Both the position numbers and the translations under genes were made by a program. The notes under the pieces are model-generated. The model did no database searches, was not told the origin of the DNA, and was given only the letters and a program-made list of their open reading frames with translations. Shown one piece after another: positions 1-8,045 of a stretch of 64,000 bases of DNA (position 1 is the first letter of the stretch; each line of letters begins with the position of its first letter). Source of the stretch: Williamsia faeni (GTDB lineage Bacteria; Actinomycetota; Actinomycetes; Mycobacteriales; Mycobacteriaceae); NCBI GenBank assembly GCA_003202005.1, contig QJJF01000008.1:167609-231608 (forward strand), given 5' to 3'.

Positions 1-381
1 CGCCGCGTTGGCCGTACTGCTCGACTGGATCATTGCCGTCGACAATGCCGGTCTGCGCAAGAGGGCGCGGGTCGACCGGACGAGCACCTCGTAGATCGCA
101 TCCTTACCGCCGTGCGCCGGCGGGCGCCGCGCGAGATTGTCGTTGATCTGCTCGATCTGCTCGACCATGACCGCGACGAACAGGTGGGTCTTCGACGGGA
201 AATACCGATATAGCGTGCCGATGGCCACGCCGGCCCGCTTGGCGACCTCGTGCATCTGCACCCGCGAGAACTCTTTCTCGGTCGCCAACTCGGCGGCGGC
301 CTCCAGCATCCGGACATGGCGGGCCCGCTGCTCGTCGGAACTGGGTTCCGCGGCGTCCCTCGCCTCGCCGATTCTCGGCAC
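1..381 (-). CDS. TetR-family regulator, KstR-like (partial, cut by window start)
   Basis: The minus strand reads from a GTG at 381, preceded by an AGGAGGA ribosome site, and stays open past base 1, so only the N-terminal ~127 residues are present. They form a TetR-type helix-turn-helix: VQMHEVAKRAGVAIGTLYRY followed by FPSKTHLF. Spacing and wording resemble KstR, the repressor of steroid catabolism in mycobacteria and rhodococci, including a KstR-like stretch near LSTAMIQ. It is divergent from a KstD-like gene and next to the steroid genes, so local control of this cluster is a reasonable inference. The ligand-binding half is outside the window, so it cannot be told from other TetR regulators by ligand. 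Confidence 0.85.
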   Translation of the reverse strand, partial: MPRIGEARDAAEPSSDEQRARHVRMLEAAAELATEKEFSRVQMHEVAKRAGVAIGTLYRYFPSKTHLFVAVMVEQIEQINDNLARRPPAHGGKDAIYEVLVRSTRALLRRPALSTAMIQSSSTANAA

Positions 382-447
382 CGTCAGTCCTCCTCGTCAT
401 GCGCTCACGCGCGTTGTCGCTCTCTGACTGTCTCATCACCGTAGGAA

Positions 448-462
448 ACAGTGACACTCTGT
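448..462. promoter_or_regulatory. Imperfect palindrome in the divergent TetR/kstD promoter
   Basis: ACAGTGACACTCTGT is a 15-bp imperfect inverted repeat (5 of 7 pairs) midway between the TetR start (381) and the KstD start (543). TetR repressors commonly bind such sites in their own divergent promoters. It does not match the published KstR consensus (inverted GAAC/GTTC half sites), so a different ligand specificity is possible. Assignment rests only on position and symmetry. Confidence 0.3.
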
Positions 463-542
463 CCGGTGAGTGGGACCCGGTGCGCGTCGATCATCGGAAT
501 GAGATTGCGTGGACACCCACTCGACCCCATGGAGGAATGACG

Positions 543-2081
543 ATGCAGGACTGGACCATCCGATGCGACGTGCTGGTTGTGGGATCCGGCGGCGGTGCCC
601 TGACCGGTGCGTATACCGCGGCGGCCAACGGATTTAGCACGATCGTACTGGAGAAGACCACTCTGTTCGGTGGTACATCAGCGTATTCGGGAGCGGCAGT
701 CTGGTTGCCGGGTACCGCGGTGCAGGAACGTGCGGGCATCGGCGATTCGACCGAGAAAGCGCGCACCTATCTCCGAGCTCTGCTCGGTGATGTCGACGTC
801 GAGCGTCAGGAGGCGTACCTGACCACTGCCCCGGCTGTGGTCGACTTCCTCGAGAGCGATCCCAACATCGAGTTCGAGTGGCGCCCATTCCCCGACTACT
901 ACCAGGCACCGGGACGGATGGACTCAGGCCGAGCGATCAATCCCCTCGACCTGCCCAGCGCCGAGATCGGGGACCTTCGGGAGTTGGTGCGGCCGGAACC
1001 GAACCTCGACCGAGCCGGGAAACCGCAACCCGACGCCACGCTCATCGGTGGGCGTGCCCTGATCGGTCGGCTGTTGTTGGCGTTGCAGGGCACCGGCCGG
1101 GCAGACCTGCGGACCCGCACGGCCGCCCGGCAGATCCTGACCGAAGGCGACCGGGTGGTGGGTGTCGAGGCGTTGACCGCCACCGGTGAGATCCTGCGTA
1201 TCCGCGCAGAACGTGGCGTCCTCTTGGCCGCGGGCGGAATCGAAGGCAACGCCGAACTTCGTGGAGCGAACCGCACCCCGGGCCGCGCCCGGTGGAGTAT
1301 GGGACCGCAGGGCGCCAACACCGGCGATCTGATCCGCGCGGCAGTCGACGTGGGCGCAGATACCGCGTTGCTCGACGAAGCATGGTGGTGCCCCGGAATC
1401 GAGATGCCCGACGGATCGGGCGCTTTCATGGTCGGCGTCCGCGGCGGCATCCTGGTCGACACCTCAGGTAACCGGTACCTCAACGAATCACTGCCCTACG
1501 ACCAGTTCGGTCGGGCCATGATCGCTCGTGGATCCGACGCCGCCATCCCGTCGTACCTGGTCTTCGACTCTTCCGAGGGCGGGCCCACGCTGCCCGCGAT
1601 CTCTATCCCCCAGGCCACGGCCGAAGAGCACTTCGACGCGGGCACGTGGGTGTCTGCGGACACCATCGAGGAACTGGCCATGAAGATCGGAGTGCCTGCC
1701 GACACCCTGCTGCACACCGTCGAACGGTTCAACGACCACGCCAAACGCGGAGTCGACGAAGACTTCCACCGCGGCGAGGACCCTTACGACGCCTTCTTCT
1801 GCCGCCCCGGCGCGGACCTGCCGAACGCCGCGCTGAAACCGATCGCGACCGGTCCGTACCACGCGGCCCGCATCATCCTCAGCGATCTCGGCACCAAGGG
1901 CGGCGTGCGCACCGATGCCGACGCCCGGGTGCTGCGCAAGGACGGCACCGCGATCGAAGGTCTCTACGCGGCCGGCAACACCAGCGCCTCGCTCAGTGGC
2001 AAGGTCTACCCGGGTCCCGGGGTTCCGCTGGGGACGGCGATGGCGTTCTCGTATCGGGCCGCCTTGCACATGATGGGGTGA
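543..2081 (+). CDS. kstD: 3-ketosteroid delta1-dehydrogenase (KstD-like FAD enzyme)
   Basis: Predicted flavoenzyme that introduces the C1-C2 double bond in 3-ketosteroids, a step of nucleus opening. The start at 543 is favoured because GGAGGA (531-536) is correctly spaced for it; an ATG at 537 is too close. The 512 residues match the KstD family length. The N-terminus has the FAD dinucleotide fold (VLVVGSGGGALTGAYTAA) and a GGTSAYSGAAVWLPG segment. The C-terminus carries AAGNTSAS followed by YPGPG, corresponding to the catalytic Tyr/Gly pair near the end of KstD1. Divergent from the TetR gene and convergent with the HsaA-like gene. Family assignment is firm; exact steroid specificity is not visible. 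Confidence 0.85.
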   Translation: MQDWTIRCDVLVVGSGGGALTGAYTAAANGFSTIVLEKTTLFGGTSAYSGAAVWLPGTAVQERAGIGDSTEKARTYLRALLGDVDVERQEAYLTTAPAVVDFLESDPNIEFEWRPFPDYYQAPGRMDSGRAINPLDLPSAEIGDLRELVRPEPNLDRAGKPQPDATLIGGRALIGRLLLALQGTGRADLRTRTAARQILTEGDRVVGVEALTATGEILRIRAERGVLLAAGGIEGNAELRGANRTPGRARWSMGPQGANTGDLIRAAVDVGADTALLDEAWWCPGIEMPDGSGAFMVGVRGGILVDTSGNRYLNESLPYDQFGRAMIARGSDAAIPSYLVFDSSEGGPTLPAISIPQATAEEHFDAGTWVSADTIEELAMKIGVPADTLLHTVERFNDHAKRGVDEDFHRGEDPYDAFFCRPGADLPNAALKPIATGPYHAARIILSDLGTKGGVRTDADARVLRKDGTAIEGLYAAGNTSASLSGKVYPGPGVPLGTAMAFSYRAALHMMG

Positions 2082-2091
2082 TGCCGTCGGG

Positions 2092-3258
2092 TCAGACGAG
2101 ATTGTCTTCGAACGGCAACCCGAACGCGCCCCGGCCGTATAGGGCGAGGGCGCGTTCGGGTTCGTTGGCCACGTGCACGCTGCCCGCATGGGCATCACGC
2201 CACGCCCGTTCGATCGGGTTTCCCCGGGTCAGCGAGTTGCCGCCGGAGGTCTTGAACAACAAATCGATGGCTTCGAGTGACCGTTCGGTGGCTCGGACCT
2301 GGTCTCGGCGCGCCCGCAGCCTCATCCACATCGGCAGGTCCTCGCCTGCCCGGGCCAGATTCCACAGATCGCGGACGTTGCGATCCATCTGCAGCATCGC
2401 CGCATCGATCTCCGAGGCCGCGCGGGCCACGGCCACCTGGGCGGCCTGATCCTCGGCGAACCGTCCACCGCCGAGGCTGAGCCGGACGCGCTCGCGCATC
2501 ATCGTCAGATAAGACTCGTGACATCCGGCGACAACACCAACGATCGGTGCCGCGATCGCCGAGGTGAATATCGTCGCGAACGGCAATCGGTACAGCGGTC
2601 CGGAGTTGACCTTCTGTCCCCGACCACGGAGTTGAGCGGTGTCATAGTTCCGGATGGTTCGGTATTCGGGCACAAACGCCTTGGTCACGGTGATCTCGTT
2701 GCTCGCAGTACCGCGCATTCCGACCACATCCCACACGTCCTGGATGCTGTAATCGCTCCGCGGCACGAGCACCGTCATGAAGTCGACCGGCCGGCCCTCG
2801 GCACCGAAGACGAGCCCCCCGAGCAGCGCCCACGAGGCGTGCTCGCATCCGGAGGAAAATCGCCAATTGCCGGTGAGTTCGAATCCACCTTCGACCGGCA
2901 CCAATTTGCCCACCGGCGCGTACGCCGAAGAAATCAGCTCCGAGTCGTTTTCACCCCACACATCGTCCTGCGCCCGCTGATCGAACAACGCGAGGTGCCA
3001 CGGGTGCACTCCCAGCACCGACGCCACCCAACCGGTGGACCCGCAAGCCCCCGAGATCGCACGTACCACCTCGTAGAACTCCACCGGATCACCTTCGGCC
3101 CCGCCATATCGTTTGGGCTGCAACATCTTCAGCACGCCGGCCTGTTGTAGGTCGGCAATTGCCGCATCCGACACATGCCGCGACGCGTCGACCTCCCGTG
3201 CCCTCTCGGCGATCGTGGGCAGCAGGTCGCGAATTGATTGCAGGACCTCATTGGCCAT
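2092..3258 (-). CDS. hsaA: HsaA-like flavin-dependent 3-HSA hydroxylase (oxygenase component)
   Basis: Member of the acyl-CoA-dehydrogenase-fold monooxygenases; HsaA hydroxylates 3-HSA to the catechol 3,4-DHSA using reduced flavin supplied by HsaB. Close agreement with HsaA in CGSTGWVASVLGVHPWHLAL, FDQRAQDDVWGE, RRDQVRATERS and the end motif (FGLPFEDNLV against FGLPPGDTMV of M. tuberculosis HsaA). Length (388 residues) fits the family (~394). Start at 3258 is chosen because GGAG lies 9 nt upstream; an ATG at 3273 is in frame without a good site. It converges on kstD with a 10-bp gap and is divergent from kshA. A second, more divergent paralogue lies at 6772-7950. Confidence 0.85.
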   Translation of the reverse strand: MANEVLQSIRDLLPTIAERAREVDASRHVSDAAIADLQQAGVLKMLQPKRYGGAEGDPVEFYEVVRAISGACGSTGWVASVLGVHPWHLALFDQRAQDDVWGENDSELISSAYAPVGKLVPVEGGFELTGNWRFSSGCEHASWALLGGLVFGAEGRPVDFMTVLVPRSDYSIQDVWDVVGMRGTASNEITVTKAFVPEYRTIRNYDTAQLRGRGQKVNSGPLYRLPFATIFTSAIAAPIVGVVAGCHESYLTMMRERVRLSLGGGRFAEDQAAQVAVARAASEIDAAMLQMDRNVRDLWNLARAGEDLPMWMRLRARRDQVRATERSLEAIDLLFKTSGGNSLTRGNPIERAWRDAHAGSVHVANEPERALALYGRGAFGLPFEDNLV

Positions 3259-3441
3259 CTTCGAAAACTCCATCGGTGCGTTGCGGGCCGTACCCCGTGA
3301 TGGTAGGCCGGTGCCGCGAAGCGGTGGGTCGACCGGAAGGTCTCGGTTAGTGGGACATGGGCTCTGGATGTGTGCGCGATCACCTAGCGTTCGAACAACC
3401 ACGCCACTGCCACAAACTCTCCATGGAAGGACGGACACATC

Positions 3442-4602
3442 GTGACCACCCCGCAGTCCGAATCAGTCGAGATCCGTGAGATCGACACCGGGACTCCACC
3501 CGCGCGGTTCGCCCGCGGCTGGCACTGCCTCGGCCTCTCCGATTCTTTCCGGGATGGCAAACCCCATTCCATCCAGGCTTTTGACACCAAATTGGTGGTG
3601 TTCGCGAACAGCTCGGGCGAGCTCGCGGTCCTCGACGGATATTGCCGGCACATGGGTGGGGACCTGAGTCAGGGCACGATCAAGGGCGACGAGGTGGCGT
3701 GCCCGTTCCACGATTGGCGTTGGGGAGCCAACGGCCGGTGCAAGAAGATCCCGTACGCCCGTCGGGTACCTCCGGTCGCGAAGACGCGGTCGTGGAAGGT
3801 GCTCGATCAGGACGGCATGCTGTTCGTCTGGAACGATCCCGAAGGCAATCCCCCACCGGCCGATGTCACGATCCCCCGCATCGAGGGAGCACTCAGCGAC
3901 GAATGGTCCGATTGGGTCTGGTACCAGGTCACCGTCGACACGAACTGTCGCGAAGTGGTCGACAACATCGTCGACATGGCGCACTTCTTCTACGTGCACT
4001 ACTCTTTCCCGACATTCTTCAAGAATGTGTTCGAGGGGCATGTCGCCAGCCAGTTCATGCGTGGCCAGGCGCGTGAGGACATGCGGCCGCATGCCGCCGG
4101 GCAGCCCAAGATGCTGGGAAGCCGCTCTGACGCAACCTATTTCGGTCCTTCCTTCATGATCGACGATCTGGTGTACCAGTACGAGGACCATGACGTCGAG
4201 TCAATCCTCATCAACTGCCACTACCCGGTCAGTACCGACAAGTTCGTTCTGCAGTACGGCATGATCGTCAAGAAGTCGAAGCAACTCGAGGGCGACGCCG
4301 CCGATGAGATGGCCAAGAACTTCGGAGTCTTCATCGCAAAAGGCTTCGAGCAGGACATCGAGATCTGGAAGAACAAAACGCGTATCGAGAATCCGTTGCT
4401 CTGCGAAGAGGACGGACCCGTTTACCAGTTACGCCGCTGGTACGAGCAGTTCTATGTCGATGTCGCCGACGTGACACCGGAGATGACCGAACGCTTCGAG
4501 TTCGAACTCGACACGACGCGCCCGGTCGAGTCATGGAAGAAGGAAGTGGAAGCAAACCTCGAACGGAACGCGGGCACTGATGCAGCCATTGCAGTGCACT
4601 GA
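3442..4602 (+). CDS. kshA: 3-ketosteroid 9alpha-hydroxylase oxygenase subunit (Rieske)
   Basis: KshA is the terminal Rieske oxygenase that 9alpha-hydroxylates ADD-type steroids; with KstD this triggers B-ring opening. Visible features: N-terminal Rieske cluster YCRHMGGDLSQG and CPFHDWRWG (CxH...CxxH, about residues 67-90), and the mononuclear iron site in the segment NIVDMAHFFYVHYSFPTFFK. Long stretches match known KshA proteins, including VEEDG-like and RRWYEQFYVDVADVTPEMT near the C-terminus. The 386-residue length is normal. Start is GTG with AGGACGG-type spacing. The KshB reductase is not encoded in this window, so electrons must come from elsewhere. The next small gene overlaps its 3' end by 23 bp. 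Confidence 0.93.
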   Translation: MTTPQSESVEIREIDTGTPPARFARGWHCLGLSDSFRDGKPHSIQAFDTKLVVFANSSGELAVLDGYCRHMGGDLSQGTIKGDEVACPFHDWRWGANGRCKKIPYARRVPPVAKTRSWKVLDQDGMLFVWNDPEGNPPPADVTIPRIEGALSDEWSDWVWYQVTVDTNCREVVDNIVDMAHFFYVHYSFPTFFKNVFEGHVASQFMRGQAREDMRPHAAGQPKMLGSRSDATYFGPSFMIDDLVYQYEDHDVESILINCHYPVSTDKFVLQYGMIVKKSKQLEGDAADEMAKNFGVFIAKGFEQDIEIWKNKTRIENPLLCEEDGPVYQLRRWYEQFYVDVADVTPEMTERFEFELDTTRPVESWKKEVEANLERNAGTDAAIAVH

Positions 4603-4843
4603 GTGCGGAGCGAAGGTTCTGGTCGAGAAGAACAGTTGGGAGCACACATCCGTGCAGTGGAACCCCGCTGCCCGTACCGCGTGCCGGGAGTTCTCCGGTG
4701 AAAACAACGGGGCGGCCCGCCGGGCCGGTGCCCCACGAGAACGGTGCCGCACCCTGACCGACGAGATCGAGGTCGCGGCGCGTCTCGGTTCGGTCACCGT
4801 GCTATACCCCGAGCCGATTCGCCCGCTCGGGCTGTCGCACTGA
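4580..4843 (+). CDS. Small Cys-containing protein overlapping kshA
   Basis: An 87-residue protein whose ATG lies inside the end of kshA in another frame, a layout that implies translational coupling. It begins MQPLQCTECGAKVLVEKNSW and has a CxxC pair near residue 6, with two further cysteines in ACREF and RCRTL. Four cysteines in this spacing could bind a metal ion, but the pattern is not a standard ferredoxin. I recall similar small proteins beside kshA in actinobacterial steroid clusters, but give no family name. Role as a partner or stabiliser of the oxygenase is inference from position. Confidence 0.6.
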   Translation: MQPLQCTECGAKVLVEKNSWEHTSVQWNPAARTACREFSGENNGAARRAGAPRERCRTLTDEIEVAARLGSVTVLYPEPIRPLGLSH

Positions 4844-4879
4844 GCGTTTCGCGACACCATCAATTCTGAAGGAGGAGTC

Positions 4880-5671
4880 TTGATCGACAAGAGTTACTAC
4901 GGTCCGTGGGCGGTGATCGCCGGTGGCTCAGAAGGTGTCGGCGCATCGTTCGCAGACCAGCTGAGCAATGCGGGTATCAATCTGGTGCTGATCGCCCGTA
5001 AACCCGGTCCGCTCGAAGAGACGGCGGAAAAGGCGCGCACCAACGGGGTGGAGGTTCGGACCCTGGCGCTCGATCTGCTGTCCCCCGACGCTTTCGATCA
5101 GATCCGGCAGGCGACGGACGATGTCGAAGTCGGTTTGTTGATCTTCAACGCCGGCGCCAACAGCTACGGACATGAGTTCGTCAGCGGCGACCTGGCGGGT
5201 TTCCAGGGCGTCATCGACCTCAACATCACCTCGCAGCTGACCCTCTCACATCACTTCGGTGCCAGAATGAAAGAGCGCGGACGGGGCGGCATCATGCTGC
5301 TGGGTTCGCTGTCGGGATACATGGGTGCCGAACATCAGAGCATCTACGCGGCGTCAAAGGCGTTCGGCCGCATCTTCGCCGAGAGCCTGTGGATCGAACT
5401 CGAACCGTTCGGCGTGCACGTGGTCGAGCTGGTGCTGGGTGTCACGCGGACTCCTGCGATGATCCGGGCCGGATTGAACTTCGATCTGCCCGGCATGAAT
5501 GTGGCCGAGCCCGAAGATGTTGCGCGAGAGGGTCTCGAACACCTCACCGACGGACCGGTTTGGGTCGCCGGTGGCAACTACGAGGCAGCTCAGAAGCGCA
5601 ACGGCTTCCCCCGGGACAAGCTTGTCAAAGGTGCTGCCGAGGCCATGCGCAAGCTGCTCAACCGCAACTGA
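4880..5671 (+). CDS. Short-chain dehydrogenase/reductase
   Basis: A 263-residue classical-type SDR. Nucleotide-binding motif IAGGSEGVGASFADQL is near the N-terminus, NAGAN follows at about residue 92, and the catalytic Ser and YxxxK are seen in GSLSGYMGAEHQSIYAASKAF. Start codon is TTG, chosen because GGAGGA lies 5 nt upstream. It follows kshA and the small Cys protein on the same strand with a 36-bp gap, so co-transcription is likely. It ends 70 bp before a strong terminator. The substrate is probably a hydroxysteroid or a side-chain intermediate, but nothing in the sequence fixes it. Confidence 0.85.
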   Translation: MIDKSYYGPWAVIAGGSEGVGASFADQLSNAGINLVLIARKPGPLEETAEKARTNGVEVRTLALDLLSPDAFDQIRQATDDVEVGLLIFNAGANSYGHEFVSGDLAGFQGVIDLNITSQLTLSHHFGARMKERGRGGIMLLGSLSGYMGAEHQSIYAASKAFGRIFAESLWIELEPFGVHVVELVLGVTRTPAMIRAGLNFDLPGMNVAEPEDVAREGLEHLTDGPVWVAGGNYEAAQKRNGFPRDKLVKGAAEAMRKLLNRN

Positions 5672-5740
5672 GAAACGGAGGCTGCCGGTCTTGCGCTTCG
5701 GCGCAGGGCCGGCTCATTCGTCTGTTGGATCACGAAGAAG

Positions 5741-5796
5741 GACGGCGGCCGGGGATCCGGTGGGTGATTATTCACCCCCGATTCCCGGCCGCCGTC
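5741..5796. terminator. Bidirectional hairpin terminator
   Basis: GACGGCGGCCGGGGA (5741-5755) pairs with TTCCCGGCCGCCGTC (5782-5796) to give a long GC-rich stem, with an inner GGTGGGTGA/TCACCCCC extension. It lies between the convergent SDR and dioxygenase genes and can serve both strands. Confidence 0.85.
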
Positions 5797-5818
5797 AGTC
5801 ATCGGTCCCGGTTCGGTG

Positions 5819-6745
5819 TCACACGGGGGGCGGCGGCGCGAATGCCGCCAGCGGTTCGGATCCGGACCAGTCATGGCCCCAGTAGCTGTCCGCGGTGATT
5901 TCTTCGGCCGTGTAATGGGTTTCGTCGACGAGCATGCCCTCGGTACCGAACTCGATGTCCCAGCCACCGGGTGCGCGTACGTAGAACGAGACCATCTTGT
6001 CGTTCGTGTGGCGGCCGAGCGTCGAGGACAGGCTGAAGCCGAGCTTGTTGATCCGGTCGAGGGCCTGACCAACCGCGTCGAGGGTGTCGACCTCGACCAT
6101 CAGGTGCACCATGCCGGGATCCTGGCTCGCCGGCGCCGGGCACAGCGCCAGGCTGTGGTGGCGCTGGTTGACGCCGAGGAATCGCACCCGGCGGGCCGGA
6201 CCGGGAGCGTCGGGACCACCGAGCCGGATCGCGCCCCGCGGCAGAAATCCGAGAACCTCGGCGTAGAAGGCGTAGGTCTCGTCGAACGCCGGGGTGGGGA
6301 GCACCACATGACCGAGTCCACTTGCGCCGCTGATGAATCGGCCACCGTGAGGGGTCACGACCGGGCTGTGGTCGAGCACCGGCCCGAAGAAGACCTCCGT
6401 ACGGGTTCCGGACGGATCGGCGAATGCGATGACCCTCTCGGCATCGAGGTACCGCGCGTCCTCCTCGGACAGGACCTCGACCTCGATCCCGGCCTTTTCG
6501 ACCGCTTCATGCACGCGCTGCAGAGCGAACTGGTCACGTACCTCCCAGCCGACGGCCAGCGCCTTGTCTGTGTCTCCGGGTAGCACGATGATGCGGGCCC
6601 GCCGCTCATCGAGCCGCAGGTACAGACCGTCGGGTTCGGGACCCGAACCGATCGACATGCCCAGACCATCAACCGTGAGTTCTCGCCAGCGGTCGACATC
6701 ACTGGTCTGGACCCGGAGGTATCCGAGTGCTCGTATGTCAGTCAT
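5819..6745 (-). CDS. hsaC: HsaC-like extradiol catechol dioxygenase
   Basis: Type I (vicinal oxygen chelate) extradiol dioxygenase; HsaC cleaves the catechol 3,4-DHSA meta to the hydroxyls. The 308-residue, two-domain protein shows the three iron ligands of the C-terminal domain: His in GLGHVVLP, His in GMVHLMVEV and Glu in WDIEFGTEG. The motif TLGRHTNDKMVSFYVRAPGG and the ending SYWGHDW match HsaC. It is the last gene of a minus-strand operon with the HsaA-like, KstD-like and HsaD-like genes, so its product is expected to go to the hydrolase encoded at 9758-10633. Family is secure; specificity for 3,4-DHSA against another catechol is inferred from context. Confidence 0.88.
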   Translation of the reverse strand: MTDIRALGYLRVQTSDVDRWRELTVDGLGMSIGSGPEPDGLYLRLDERRARIIVLPGDTDKALAVGWEVRDQFALQRVHEAVEKAGIEVEVLSEEDARYLDAERVIAFADPSGTRTEVFFGPVLDHSPVVTPHGGRFISGASGLGHVVLPTPAFDETYAFYAEVLGFLPRGAIRLGGPDAPGPARRVRFLGVNQRHHSLALCPAPASQDPGMVHLMVEVDTLDAVGQALDRINKLGFSLSSTLGRHTNDKMVSFYVRAPGGWDIEFGTEGMLVDETHYTAEEITADSYWGHDWSGSEPLAAFAPPPPV

Positions 6746-6771
6746 GGGAAAAACCTTTCGTGGAACCGGAA

Positions 6772-7950
6772 CTAGATCATCGAGCGGTGGGCACCTTGCG
6801 GTTCGCCGCCCATCTGAGTGAGCGCCGAGGCATGGAAAATTGAACCCGGCACGTGGATGGCGTGCGCCAGACCGGCGTGGGCATCGCGCCAGAAGCGCTG
6901 CATCGGGGTACTGAGCTGCAACGCTCCGCCTCCCGAGCGTGCAAAGATCTCGTCGACTGCCCGCACTGCCCGCCAGGCGGCCGCGGCCTGTGTCCGGCGT
7001 CCGATGGCACGCAGTTCGAACGAGACCTCTTGTCCCTTCTCTGTCATGTCCCAGAAGCGGTCGACCGTTTCGAGGATCGCAGCGCGCGACGCCGCGATCT
7101 CGGCGGCCGCGTCACCGATGGCGAACAGGACATAGGGATCTTCTTTGATCGCGGTGCCCGACACGGTGACTCGATCACGCTGCGCATTGATATGGCACGC
7201 CAGCGCACCTTCGGCAATTCCGATCAGCGACGATGTGATTCCGAGTGGGAAGATGCACGAGAACGGGAAGTTGTACAGCGACTGGGTGCGCCCGAACTCC
7301 TTGGGTGCCGATCCGTCGAAGACCTTCTTGGCCGACAACGTGCGGTAGGTGGGGATGTACGCATCCTTGACGATCAGGTCTTTGCTGCCGGTTCCGCGCA
7401 GCCCGACCACATTCCAGCTCTCCTGGTCGATGTCGTAGTCGGAGCGCGGCAACAGGACGTGCAGATGCTGCGGCGGCATCAAGGGCTTGCCGTCCTGGTC
7501 TCCGACCGTCGCTCCGATCATGACCCAGCCGCAGTGATCCGTTCCCGAGGAAAATGACCAGCGTCCGTTGAGGATGTAGCCACCGTCGACCGGTTTGGCC
7601 ACACCCATCGGCGCATAAGGCGAGGCCATCCACGTGTCGGGATCCTCACCCCAGACCTCGTCCTGCGCTTTGCGATCGAAGAAGGCCAGCTCCCAGGGAT
7701 GAACGCCGACGATACCGCTCACCCAGCCGGCCGCACCGTCGATGGCGCCGATACCCATTGCGGTTTCGGCGAACTCACGGGGGTGTGACTCGAACCCGCC
7801 GTACTCCTTCGGTTGCAGCATTCGGATGACGCCGGAGTCCCGCAGGCGCTTCGCGGAGGTGTCCGAGAGCTGCATCAGCTTGTCACCCTCGACACCCTCT
7901 GCGCGGATCTCGTCTGCGAACTGCAAGATGTTGTCCAGTACCTGGCCCAT
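6772..7950 (-). CDS. hsaA: HsaA-like flavin-dependent hydroxylase (second paralogue)
   Basis: A 392-residue acyl-CoA-dehydrogenase-fold oxygenase of the HsaA type. Recognisable segments: MLQPKEYGGFESHP, GAAGWVSGIVGVHPWELAFF, DRKAQDEVWGE, VVGLRGTGSKDL and PMQRFWRDAHAGLAHA. It is clearly diverged from the protein at 2092-3258 and lacks the FGLP ending. It sits 26 bp upstream of the extradiol dioxygenase in the same operon. It probably hydroxylates the phenolic ring of a steroid-derived seco intermediate. Two HsaA paralogues in one cluster suggest different side chains or ring substituents. Confidence 0.85.
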   Translation of the reverse strand: MGQVLDNILQFADEIRAEGVEGDKLMQLSDTSAKRLRDSGVIRMLQPKEYGGFESHPREFAETAMGIGAIDGAAGWVSGIVGVHPWELAFFDRKAQDEVWGEDPDTWMASPYAPMGVAKPVDGGYILNGRWSFSSGTDHCGWVMIGATVGDQDGKPLMPPQHLHVLLPRSDYDIDQESWNVVGLRGTGSKDLIVKDAYIPTYRTLSAKKVFDGSAPKEFGRTQSLYNFPFSCIFPLGITSSLIGIAEGALACHINAQRDRVTVSGTAIKEDPYVLFAIGDAAAEIAASRAAILETVDRFWDMTEKGQEVSFELRAIGRRTQAAAAWRAVRAVDEIFARSGGGALQLSTPMQRFWRDAHAGLAHAIHVPGSIFHASALTQMGGEPQGAHRSMI

Positions 7951-8045
7951 GATCTTCTCTGCTTTCTTGATTGATACCCGGCAGATGCCTAGGCAGGGGT
8001 TGTGAAGGTGGCGGCGTTGTCGATGCGGTGCATTCTCGGGACCAT

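Noticed and set aside
899..2198. Minus-strand frames opposite kstD
   Set aside because: Shadows of the coding strand; composition is Arg/Pro-rich and unordered.
3385..3410. KstR-type operator at GTTCGAAC before kshA
   Set aside because: The 8-bp palindrome has the half sites in the opposite order to the KstR consensus and no match to the IclR motif, so it was not called.
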